The position numbers and the translations under genes were made by a program. A stretch of 16,074 nt of DNA, from assembly GCA_910587345.1 (NCBI GenBank), contig CAJUKH010000002.1, positions 1-16,074 on the forward strand. Direction: 5' to 3'. Shown one piece after another: positions 1-5,517 of this stretch. Source of the DNA: an uncultured Oscillospiraceae bacterium (GTDB lineage: Bacteria; Bacillota; Clostridia; Oscillospirales; Oscillospiraceae). Positions within the stretch are counted from its first letter, which is position 1, and every line of letters begins with the position of its first letter. The notes under the pieces are model-generated. The model did not search any database. It was not told the DNA's origin and was given only the letters and a program-made list of their open reading frames with translations.

Positions 1-743
1 AGCCGGGTCTCCATGATGGTGCCGACCATGGCGGCGGAAGCGTGGCCCACCACGGCGGCGATCCCCAGGTCCGGTTCGATGACCGGGAGCTTCGTGATAC
101 TCAGGCCCCGCCCGATGACCGGGACGACGGAGATGACGGCGGCCGGGAGCTCCGGCTCCAGCTCCGGGAGCTTCGTGATAGCCATTCCCCGGCCCATGAC
201 CGGGGTGACGTGCAGCTCCGACTCCATGGGCGGAGACTCCGTGGTGGCCGTGATGTGGATGCCCACGCCGGCGGCCTTGATGATGGGGGCGCTCAGCAGG
301 TTCTCCGCATGGTCTTCTGGGCTGAGGATGCCAGCGTCCAGGAACATGACCGCCGGGTACTCCGGGTCCTCGTGGTAGTACAGGGGCTTCTCCCAGAACA
401 TACGGAAGGCCCGGATGAGGTCTGGGTAGGTGCAGGTGTTCGTGTTCTTCAGGACCTTGTAGAACAGGTACTTCCGGTAGGTTTCATCGTTGATGGGCTC
501 GCCGGGGTTGACGAAGCTGGAGAGCTCCCCGGCCTCCGCCCGGCTGAGGACCACGATGTCCCCCACGCCGTCAAGCTGAGAGCCGACGGCGGTGCTGATG
601 GAACGCTGCGTCCGCAGGTCCTCATAGAAGTCCGCTACGTCCTGGAGTTGTTCAGCGATGACCTCCATGACGGCCTCGATGTTCGGCTGGCCCTTGAACT
701 GCTCCACGAGGTCAGCTTTCAGGCTGGCGAAGTAGTCAACCAC
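1..743 (-). CDS. DUF2612-like baseplate wedge protein (partial, C-terminus off window)
   Basis: This reading frame opens at a GTG (743-741), 8 bases inside the end of the gp47-like gene, with GAGGTG seven bases upstream. It stays open to the left edge, so 247 codons are visible and the end is missing. The start reads VDYFASLKADLVEQF. Then come an aromatic helix (ADFYEDLRTQRSI), the segment QLDGVGDIVVLSR, and DETYRKYLFYKVLKNTNT. This pattern and the position right after the gp47-like gene fit the DUF2612 family of phage wedge proteins, which link the baseplate wedge to fibres. After about residue 190 the protein changes character: a Pro/Glu/Val-rich segment contains two copies of a 27-residue unit (GRGMAITKLPELEPEL and GRGLSITKLPVIEPDL). 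That part is not typical of the family core and may be an extension carrying fibres. The family call is from memory of the pattern, not a search. Confidence 0.75.
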   Translation of the reverse strand, partial: MVDYFASLKADLVEQFKGQPNIEAVMEVIAEQLQDVADFYEDLRTQRSISTAVGSQLDGVGDIVVLSRAEAGELSSFVNPGEPINDETYRKYLFYKVLKNTNTCTYPDLIRAFRMFWEKPLYYHEDPEYPAVMFLDAGILSPEDHAENLLSAPIIKAAGVGIHITATTESPPMESELHVTPVMGRGMAITKLPELEPELPAAVISVVPVIGRGLSITKLPVIEPDLGIAAVVGHASAAMVGTIMETR

Positions 744-2184
744 TGATGACCACCTCGATCCTCTCCTCCGACAGGATGGCCCGTTCCCTGGGCGTTACGG
801 TGATGCTGCGCTGGTCCAGCGTGGCCGGCTTGCTCTCCCCCACCGCCATGGTGATGTCTGCGTAGTCCATGCCGGTGACGGTGGAGTACAGGGCGCCCAG
901 GAAGAGCTTCTGCGGGACGACATCGGAGCCGGTGTCCAGCGTGTCCATCCTGTCCAGGATGGCAGCCTTGATGAGGTCGGCATAGTTGGACGGCAGCGTG
1001 GAGCTCCGGCTCATGGTGACGCCCACCCTCATCCAGACCTTCAGGTAGGTTGGGCGGTTGAAGCGGACGGTAATCTCCTCGCCGTACTCGCCGGGGACCG
1101 AGACTTCCACCGAGCCGAAGGTGTTGATGCCTCCGGCCTTCGTGTTGAGTATCTGGCGGGCGATCTCGTTGGCGTCCCCGCCGTCCACCACGACCTCGAC
1201 GGAGTGGGGCCACCGGCCCATGTCATCGACCTCGTTGGAGTCGTTCTCATAGGGAACCGCCGATGTGACGCCCTGGCAGTTGTCCAGGATGGCGCTGCGG
1301 ATACTCTCCAGCATCCGGGAGGACATAGAGAAAATCTTATCCGCATACGACTGGCGGAACTCGGTATCGGTTTCCGTGAGCTGGCCGGCGATGTAGGAGC
1401 CCACGTTCACCACACTCTGGAGCCCCGGCACAGCCTTGACGATCTTCGTGATGACGCCATTCGGGAGAAGGATGTCCCCCGCCTCTTCGGTGGCGAAGGT
1501 GATGACGCTGCCCACGGTATCGGTGGTCAGGTTCTCGGACAGCAGCAGGACGTTGGCGGAAGCCTCGTCCACCGCCTCGATGCGAAGCAGGGCCGCCTCT
1601 TCATCGACGGATACCAGGAAGGCATCATCGGTGATGGCGGCCGATAGAGCGTTTAGAACGTCCGTGGTGGTCGGGGTTCCTGTGGGGGTGATAGAGTATG
1701 GGTTCCCGTTCAGGGCCACCGTGAAGACGCCGGAGAGCTGCGTGGATGTGACCTTGACGGCCGCTTTGTTGAAGGAGCTGCGGGTTATCTCCTTCTGTTC
1801 GCTGACAACGAGCTGCGTGGCAGGGTTGGTATCGGAGGCAATCAGGGTCCCGGACGGGATTACGGTGCCGTCGATACCGGTACAGAGGACGTGGTAGTAG
1901 GACGGCGCCGGGGAGCCCCGTGTGGAGCCCCCGTACTGAGCTGCATTGTCCAGGTTGATACCTTCCGCCGTGGCCGGGTACTGGGAGTAGTAGATGTCGC
2001 TGCCGTACTCCCAGAGCTCGGCGATCTTATCGGCCACATTGGTCAGCAGGTGGTTCAGGAGGGATTGGGGATTCTGACGGGTGTTTATCCCCAGCTTCTC
2101 CGTCAAGGAGCTGTGCATCTCCTCCAGGATGACATCCAGGCGTTTGATGTTTGGCCCTTTGGGGGTCAGGCCATAGTCAGGCAC
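736..2184 (-). CDS. Baseplate J / gp47-like wedge protein
   Basis: A 482-residue protein starting at GTG 2184, with GAGAGGTGA just upstream and the start lying 8 bases inside the end of the gp25-like gene. The N-terminal helix region (SLTEKLGINTRQNPQSLLNHLL, broken by normal loop residues) precedes the aromatic DIYYSQYPATAEGINLDN segment seen at the start of baseplate J proteins. The core signature is near residue 250: NGVITKIVKAVPGLQSVVN, followed by TETDTEFRQSY, the usual G-x-E-T-D-x-E-F-R element. Between them (about 125-230) is a beta-rich insert. In T4 gp6 and P2 gpJ this family forms the wedge ring that clamps the hub and moves on sheath contraction. Placed between the gp25-like and DUF2612-like genes, it completes a minimal wedge. 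Length is normal for Firmicutes phages. Confidence 0.93.
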   Translation of the reverse strand: MPDYGLTPKGPNIKRLDVILEEMHSSLTEKLGINTRQNPQSLLNHLLTNVADKIAELWEYGSDIYYSQYPATAEGINLDNAAQYGGSTRGSPAPSYYHVLCTGIDGTVIPSGTLIASDTNPATQLVVSEQKEITRSSFNKAAVKVTSTQLSGVFTVALNGNPYSITPTGTPTTTDVLNALSAAITDDAFLVSVDEEAALLRIEAVDEASANVLLLSENLTTDTVGSVITFATEEAGDILLPNGVITKIVKAVPGLQSVVNVGSYIAGQLTETDTEFRQSYADKIFSMSSRMLESIRSAILDNCQGVTSAVPYENDSNEVDDMGRWPHSVEVVVDGGDANEIARQILNTKAGGINTFGSVEVSVPGEYGEEITVRFNRPTYLKVWMRVGVTMSRSSTLPSNYADLIKAAILDRMDTLDTGSDVVPQKLFLGALYSTVTGMDYADITMAVGESKPATLDQRSITVTPRERAILSEERIEVVISG

Positions 2185-2530
2185 AAATTTTCACCTCTCT
2201 CTCGTAAATTTCGCTCTCGACGGTGAAGACAGTAACGATTTTTGCCTCCCTGGTGCGGGGGTCCGGGATGATGTCTGCCTTTGTGACGCTGGTCACTCCC
2301 TCCACGCTCTGAACGAGGTCTCGCAGCAGGAAGCGGATTTTCGTCAGGTTCGGGTTCTTGACGAACACCTCCTCGAAGTACGGGAAGCCCAGGGTGGGCC
2401 CCAGCCGCCACTCGGCCAGGAACCACTTGAGACGGATGAGGACAGCCTGGGCGACGCTCTCGGTCGGAACGATGTCCCCCACGGGGGTGATTTCCAGGTC
2501 CCCGTCTGGCGTGATTTTGAAGTCCACCAT
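2177..2530 (-). CDS. gp25-like baseplate wedge protein
   Basis: A 117-residue protein starting MVDFKITPDGDLEI. I chose the ATG at 2530 rather than any upstream in-frame start because upstream residues are low-complexity shadow sequence of the PAAR gene, and GGGGGTGA lies just before this ATG. The pattern of a beta hairpin with GDLEITPVGDIVPTES, then helical AQAVLIRLKWFLAEWRLGP, then pyramidal FPYFEEV and a C-terminal strand-rich half (VEGVTSVTKADI) is that of the gp25/lysozyme-like wedge family. These proteins sit at the inner baseplate, contact the first sheath ring and are needed to start sheath polymerisation. The family EPR-type core motif is not obvious here. Its end overlaps the gp47-like start by 8 bases, implying coupled translation. 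Confidence 0.88.
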   Translation of the reverse strand: MVDFKITPDGDLEITPVGDIVPTESVAQAVLIRLKWFLAEWRLGPTLGFPYFEEVFVKNPNLTKIRFLLRDLVQSVEGVTSVTKADIIPDPRTREAKIVTVFTVESEIYEREVKICA

Positions 2531-2535
2531 ACGGA

Positions 2536-2823
2536 TCACCCCCCGACAAACACGTCGCCGCTCCCATCCCGGACAGAGCCTCCGATGGAAACGGCATCGC
2601 CGATGCGGGCCGCCGGGCGGCCGTTGATGAAGACCGAGGAGCTGCCGGCGACAATCACGTCCTGGTGGCCGGGGTGGGAGACGCAGCCATGGGAGGCGTA
2701 ATGGTCTCCGACCCGGCCAGCGCCACGGCCGTTGATTTTGACATCGGAGCTGTACTCCACCAGGGGGACCGGCGGGCAAGCGTCGTGACCGGTGCAGCAG
2801 TCCCCTTGCCGTGTAGCGTTCAT
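2536..2823 (-). CDS. PAAR-domain spike tip protein
   Basis: A 95-residue protein built almost wholly of PAAR-type repeats: VKINGRGAGRVGDHYASHG, then VFINGRPAARIGDAVSIGG, and a final DGSGDVFVGG. The PAAR element itself appears as PAAR in the second repeat. Several Cys and His residues (CCTGHDACPP near the N-terminus, HGCVSHPGHQD in the middle) could bind the metal ion that stabilises the cone in this family. PAAR proteins cap the central spike and form the sharp point that breaches the cell surface. I chose ATG 2823 (MNATRQGD) because AGGAGG lies 8 bases upstream; the ATG two codons earlier at 2829 sits only 2 bases from that site. The gene follows the gp138-type spike gene, its expected partner. 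Confidence 0.93.
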   Translation of the reverse strand: MNATRQGDCCTGHDACPPVPLVEYSSDVKINGRGAGRVGDHYASHGCVSHPGHQDVIVAGSSSVFINGRPAARIGDAVSIGGSVRDGSGDVFVGG

Positions 2824-2841
2824 GGTCATTACCTCCTTCCG

Positions 2842-3372
2842 CTAATTTAGGTTGACGGTTCCGCCCTGGGTGGTCAGGCTGCCGTTGATAGTTACATCCC
2901 CGTCGATGACCACGCCGCTGGGTTTTATCGTGACCGTGGTGCTCTCAGCCTTGATGACCACGGCGTTCTCATCACAAGCCTTCTGGACGCCGGGCCCAGG
3001 CTTGACGAAGAGGCCCACCAGGGCGATGCTGTTGGTCAGGTCGTACCGCAGATCGGTGGCGGTCTCCCGGCCATACATCCAGAAGTCAAGCGACTGCTCG
3101 GCGGCGAAGAGGATGCACCCATCCCCCGGCTTTACCGGGTAGGCGATGGATGCCTTCTGGCCCGCCCCCTGCGGGAAGTAGACGGGGACCCCGGCGATAT
3201 TCGGGTAGTCCATCTTGCTCCCGTCCGGTTTGGTGTACTTCATCTTCGGGGACACCGTGGCGAGGCAGGTTGCCGGGTCGAAGTCCACGATGGAGCCAGG
3301 GATGGCCGTGTGGATACAGTTGACGGCGCCCTCCGCCATCTGCTGGAGCCGTTCAACGAGCTCTTGCATCAT
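2842..3372 (-). CDS. Gp138-type membrane-puncturing spike protein
   Basis: A 176-residue protein. Residues 1-20 form a helix (MMQELVERLQQMAEGAVNCI). A beta-barrel-like OB region follows (IPGSIVDFDPATCLATVSP, then GVPVYFPQGAGQKASIAYPVKPGDGCILFAAEQSLD with usual breaks), matching the N-terminal part of the phi92 gp138 spike family. The C-terminal 40 residues (ENAVVIKAESTTVTIKPSG and a closing TINGSLTTQGGTVNLN) look like the intertwined beta-helix of a trimeric needle. The needle is short and the PAAR tip is supplied by the next gene. Starts at ATG 3372, with GGAGGTGA 12 bases before the first ATG. The stop of the hub gene lies one base before the start (TGATATG). The protein would thread onto the hub trimer at the end of the tail tube. 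Confidence 0.9.
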   Translation of the reverse strand: MMQELVERLQQMAEGAVNCIHTAIPGSIVDFDPATCLATVSPKMKYTKPDGSKMDYPNIAGVPVYFPQGAGQKASIAYPVKPGDGCILFAAEQSLDFWMYGRETATDLRYDLTNSIALVGLFVKPGPGVQKACDENAVVIKAESTTVTIKPSGVVIDGDVTINGSLTTQGGTVNLN

Positions 3373-3373
3373 A

Positions 3374-4222
3374 TCAGCCGCTCACCTCCAGAAGCCGGGC
3401 CGTACAGGTCCAGGAGCCCTCCACGTTATCCCCCTCGATTTCCAGCGAGTAGACCCGGAAGAAGCCCGTGACCATCTTGCTCTCCAGCTTGACATAATCG
3501 TCGATGTTGATAGCTGCGTTCATCAGGTACTCCACGTCCCACCCGTGCTGGGCCTTCGAGGTGTCCTTGTCATCGGATACCTGTATCTGCTTCGGGATGC
3601 CCAGGAGCCCGGTGTCCGGGCTCAGGACGTAGACCTCCTTCGACATGACATCCCCAGGCTTTTTGACCTGGAGGACGCCATTCTGTATCGACCACTGAAG
3701 GCTGCTGCAATCACAAGCCTTGGTCAGGACATCCTTGGCCGGGCCAACGAAGCTGAAGCCGTTGGGCAGGTCCACGAACTCGGCGTTGTAGGAGAACGTG
3801 ACGGCCACGCCCATCTGGTCGGCTGCGTCCTGGATGAGGGTCTTCGTATTAACGGTGCCGGAGTAGGAGACGGAGACGTAGGTGTCCCGGACCTCGATGC
3901 GGTTGTCCACCAACTCAAGCTGGGTGCAGCGATCCGCCCCGTCCAGCGACGTGCTGGTGTAGGTGACGACCCCGGTGAAGATGAGGGGCATGACGGAGCC
4001 GTACCCCGCCTTCAGGGATACCACGCAATCGTCCTTGCTGAGCTCTGCGAGGTGCTGGGGGTTCAGGTTCCAGATGGAGACCTTGCCGGTGTTCTGGCTC
4101 TTGAGGTCCGCTTTCTGGAAGGAAAAGGAGACATGGAGGGGTGTTGGCCCTTCCCCTATCTCGAAGCCTACCTGTCCGGCCTGACCAGCGATTAGGCGGT
4201 ACTGGCGGTCGAAGTTTTGCAA
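3374..4222 (-). CDS. Baseplate hub protein (gp27/gpD-like)
   Basis: A 282-residue protein starting at an unusual TTG (4222): AAAGGAGG lies 8 bases upstream and no ATG or GTG is better placed. In-frame sequence upstream is non-coding in character. The protein opens LQNFDRQYRLIAGQAGQVGFEIGEG and continues with a strand-rich first half (LHVSFSFQKADLKSQNTGKVSIWNL, broken in two strands), then KAGYGSVMPLIFTGVVTYTS and the segment VSYSGTVNTKTLIQDAADQMGV. These are features of phage hub proteins whose tube-like barrels connect tail tube to spike. It is followed directly by the gp138-type spike gene, as expected for hub and needle. An AT-rich leader and a putative terminator precede it, so it may have its own promoter. 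The family assignment rests on pattern and position. Confidence 0.8.
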   Translation of the reverse strand: MQNFDRQYRLIAGQAGQVGFEIGEGPTPLHVSFSFQKADLKSQNTGKVSIWNLNPQHLAELSKDDCVVSLKAGYGSVMPLIFTGVVTYTSTSLDGADRCTQLELVDNRIEVRDTYVSVSYSGTVNTKTLIQDAADQMGVAVTFSYNAEFVDLPNGFSFVGPAKDVLTKACDCSSLQWSIQNGVLQVKKPGDVMSKEVYVLSPDTGLLGIPKQIQVSDDKDTSKAQHGWDVEYLMNAAINIDDYVKLESKMVTGFFRVYSLEIEGDNVEGSWTCTARLLEVSG

Positions 4223-4225
4223 GGC

Positions 4226-4275
4226 TGTCGCCTCCTTTGCTCGGCTTTCTTTTAATAATTTTCTTTCTATATAAA
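4226..4275 (-). promoter_or_regulatory. AT-rich leader and ribosome binding site of the hub gene
   Basis: On the minus strand this leader reads TTTATATAGAAAGAAAATTA and ends in AAAGGAGG, 8 bases before the TTG at 4222. It is far more AT-rich than anything else in the window. TATATA could serve as a -10 element, but no TTGACA-like -35 is visible at the right distance, so a promoter here is only a suggestion. The ribosome binding site is what decides the TTG start. Confidence 0.45.
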
Positions 4276-4304
4276 GGGTTATGGTTAGGTTTGGTTTGGT
4301 TACG
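4276..4304. repeat. Short degenerate pentamer repeat (GGTTA/GGTTT)
   Basis: The plus strand has five near-tandem copies of GGTT followed by A or T, with spacers of 1-2 bases; on the minus strand it reads as repeated AACC. It sits just upstream of the AT-rich leader of the hub gene. Its role is unknown; a protein binding site or simple slippage product are both possible. Confidence 0.5.
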
Positions 4305-4307
4305 AGC

Positions 4308-4337
4308 GGATTTCCACCGGATGTCCTGCGGACGGTC
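4308..4337. repeat. Inverted repeat, hub-side arm
   Basis: This 30-base arm pairs with 4527-4557. A 14-base core (TCCTGCGGACGGTC, 4324-4337) matches the other arm perfectly, and the outer part (GGATTTCC at 4308-4315) matches with one gap and several mismatches. A second GCGGACG lies just inside the arm at 4340. Confidence 0.7.
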
Positions 4338-4385
4338 GTGCGGACGAGACGTTGGACAAAAATCAAAAGGGTACGAAAAACGTAG

Positions 4386-4438
4386 AAAAAGGGAGGATGA
4401 GCGAGATTTTCAGGTTTTGGCCTGTCTCGCTCACCCTC
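4386..4438 (-). terminator. Rho-independent terminator-like hairpin after the baseplate plug gene
   Basis: On the minus strand the 5' arm (4438-4425) pairs with 4406-4393 over 14 base pairs, including a perfect 8-base GAGCGAGA/TCTCGCTC block and one G-U pair. The inner CAGG/CCTG closes a six-base loop, with a four-base AAAA bulge. After the stem come CC and then five T residues (4390-4386). This is the usual layout of an intrinsic terminator for leftward transcription, lying about 130 bases past the plug gene stop. If it works fully it would separate the hub and wedge genes from the tail genes; it may instead be a partial attenuator. Confidence 0.75.
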
Positions 4439-4526
4439 TATGGCTGAGATGCCCTTTCCCCCTACCACCACGCTTTTTCGGGATGATGGATGGATTTGTG
4501 GCGGATGCCGTGTTGGACGACGTTTG

Positions 4527-4557
4527 GACCGTCCGCAGGATGTCCCACGGAAAATCC
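4527..4557. repeat. Inverted repeat, plug-side arm
   Basis: This 31-base arm is the partner of 4308-4337, with the perfect core GACCGTCCGCAGGA at 4527-4540 and an outer GGAAAATCC at 4549-4557. It begins 11 bases past the stop codon of the baseplate plug gene. The two arms enclose about 190 bases that include the terminator-like hairpin. Confidence 0.7.
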
Positions 4558-4567
4558 ACAGAAGAAA

Positions 4568-4882
4568 TTACTGGACCGGGGCGAAGATGAAGCTGGCCCG
4601 GCCTTCCCTAAAATCCGCCCGGCCCACCTTGTCCAGCTCGGTCATGACACCGAAGACGCCCATGGGCAGCTCGGCCACGCCGTAGTAGAACACGTTGAGG
4701 GGGAACCGGGGGACGACCTTCACGCCCATGACGATGGGCTCGCCCAGGGCGTCGGACAGGCCGAAGCTCCAGTAGCCGCCGGTGTCATTGTAGGTGAAGC
4801 GGATGAGGTACTGCTTCCCGTTCAGGACGATGCGGGACACGCTGTCGTTCATATCGGGGACCTCGATGATGATATAGTCCAT
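4568..4882 (-). CDS. Baseplate plug protein (Pam3 gp18-like)
   Basis: A small beta-rich protein of 104 residues starting MDYIIIEVPDMNDSVSRIVL. The order of strands is the feature: NGKQYLIRFTYND, then a GYWSFGLSD turn, GEPIVMGVKVVP, and a closing GRASFIFAPVQ. This matches the phage baseplate plug family described from cyanophage Pam3, which closes the tube channel at the baseplate. I prefer ATG 4882 because GAGGTG is 5 bases upstream. A GTG at 4894 overlaps the previous stop as GTGA and would add four residues (MRCS). It follows the Dit-like gene and precedes the anomalous gap. The last gene before the terminator-like hairpin. Confidence 0.82.
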   Translation of the reverse strand: MDYIIIEVPDMNDSVSRIVLNGKQYLIRFTYNDTGGYWSFGLSDALGEPIVMGVKVVPRFPLNVFYYGVAELPMGVFGVMTELDKVGRADFREGRASFIFAPVQ

Positions 4883-4890
4883 GCTGCACC

Positions 4891-5511
4891 TCACTTCATG
4901 AGACCCATGCCGGCGGCGGCGGAGTACAGGATGGACCCAGACTTATTGCCGCCACCGGATGAGCCCCCGCCGGAATTAGAACCCGATCCAGAGCTGGAGC
5001 CGGAGCCCGAGCCACCCCCGCTGGACCCCTTGGATGTGCTGGCGGTCCCGGCGGAGGCAGCGGAGGCTCCGCTCTTTCCGTAGCTGTCCGGGATGGTGGC
5101 CGTTTTCGTGGCCGTGACCCGGACCTTCTTGAACTTGATGGGGATTTCCATGGCCTCCATCATGGCGTTGGTCTTCGGGATGCTGAGGCTGAGGATAGCC
5201 ATGTCGGTGTAGGTCTCGGAGCTGGTGGTGACGGTGATGAGCTTCTTCTGGAAGTACAGGGACTTGAGCCGCTTCACCACCTCCGCCACCCGGTCTCCCG
5301 AATTGCCGAACCGCTTGGCCCAGGTCACGGGCCTGTTGCTGACCAGCAGGGTCATGTCCAGGGCCTCCGGGGACAGGATGATGGTGTCGCTGACGGCAAA
5401 GCCGGTCTCTACCGAATACTCCGGGACGGTGGCGTCATACGCTTCGGTCGAGCTCATGAGGGCGTCGAACTCGATGCCGTCCACACTCACGGGCTGCATA
5501 GCTCTTCCCAT
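4891..5511 (-). CDS. Dit-like baseplate protein with Gly/Ser-rich C-terminal tail
   Basis: A 206-residue protein. The first 60 residues (PVSVDGIEFDALMSSTEAY, VPEYSVETGFAVSDTIILSPEALDMTLLVSN in separate strands) match the N-terminal domain of Dit-like phage tail proteins that form the ring joining tube to hub. Residues 65-130 contain a helix (DRVAEVVKRLKSLYFQKK) and strands ending in IPIKFKKVRVTATKTA. Residues 147-193 are almost only Gly and Ser (with Ala/Thr at its start), a flexible linker, then a short closing SGSILYSAAAGMGLMK. The start could also be ATG 5499 (MQPVSV); I kept 5511 because GGGGGTGA lies upstream at normal distance. The preceding gene is the tape measure; the next is the plug. 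No lysozyme or LysM gene lies between tape measure and hub. Confidence 0.8.
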   Translation of the reverse strand: MGRAMQPVSVDGIEFDALMSSTEAYDATVPEYSVETGFAVSDTIILSPEALDMTLLVSNRPVTWAKRFGNSGDRVAEVVKRLKSLYFQKKLITVTTSSETYTDMAILSLSIPKTNAMMEAMEIPIKFKKVRVTATKTATIPDSYGKSGASAASAGTASTSKGSSGGGSGSGSSSGSGSNSGGGSSGGGNKSGSILYSAAAGMGLMK

Positions 5512-5517
5512 ACCCTG

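Larger units (their letters stand above)
4223..4567. other. Anomalous 345-base non-coding gap in the late operon
   Basis: This is the only stretch over 100 bases in the window without a gene. It lies between the baseplate plug stop (4568) and the TTG start of the hub gene. No frame on either strand has a plausible protein with a ribosome binding site. Read on the minus strand it contains, in order: one arm of an inverted repeat (4557-4527), a terminator-like hairpin (4438-4386), the other arm (4337-4308), a pentameric AACCA-type repeat (4304-4276), and an AT-rich leader with the hub ribosome binding site. Base composition changes sharply from GC-rich arms to the AT-rich leader. I see no convincing -35/-10 pair. 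Confidence 0.85.

Noticed and set aside
1..180. Possible diversity-generating retroelement variable repeat at the left edge
   Set aside because: The repeats are in-frame protein units, not a template/variable pair with adenine-specific changes, and no reverse transcriptase is visible.
13..378. Plus-strand open frame at the left edge and other long plus-strand frames (for example 3215-4195, 9207-10634 and 12640-14442)
   Set aside because: They run antisense to convincing phage structural genes, have low-complexity composition (His/Val/Gly/Asp or Pro/Arg/Ser runs) and lack ribosome binding sites. GC-rich coding sequence gives such shadows.
3374..4471. Longer hub protein starting at 4471
   Set aside because: The extra 83 codons cross the terminator-like hairpin and inverted repeat, and the best ribosome binding site points to TTG 4222.
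4308..4557. Group I or group II intron remnant in the gap
   Set aside because: The segment is too short, lies between genes, and I see no domain V-like hairpin or core pairing elements. The inverted repeat explains it better.
4440..4685. Plus-strand open frame starting inside the gap (MAEMPFPP)
   Set aside because: No ribosome binding site, crosses into antisense of the plug gene, and composition does not look like protein.
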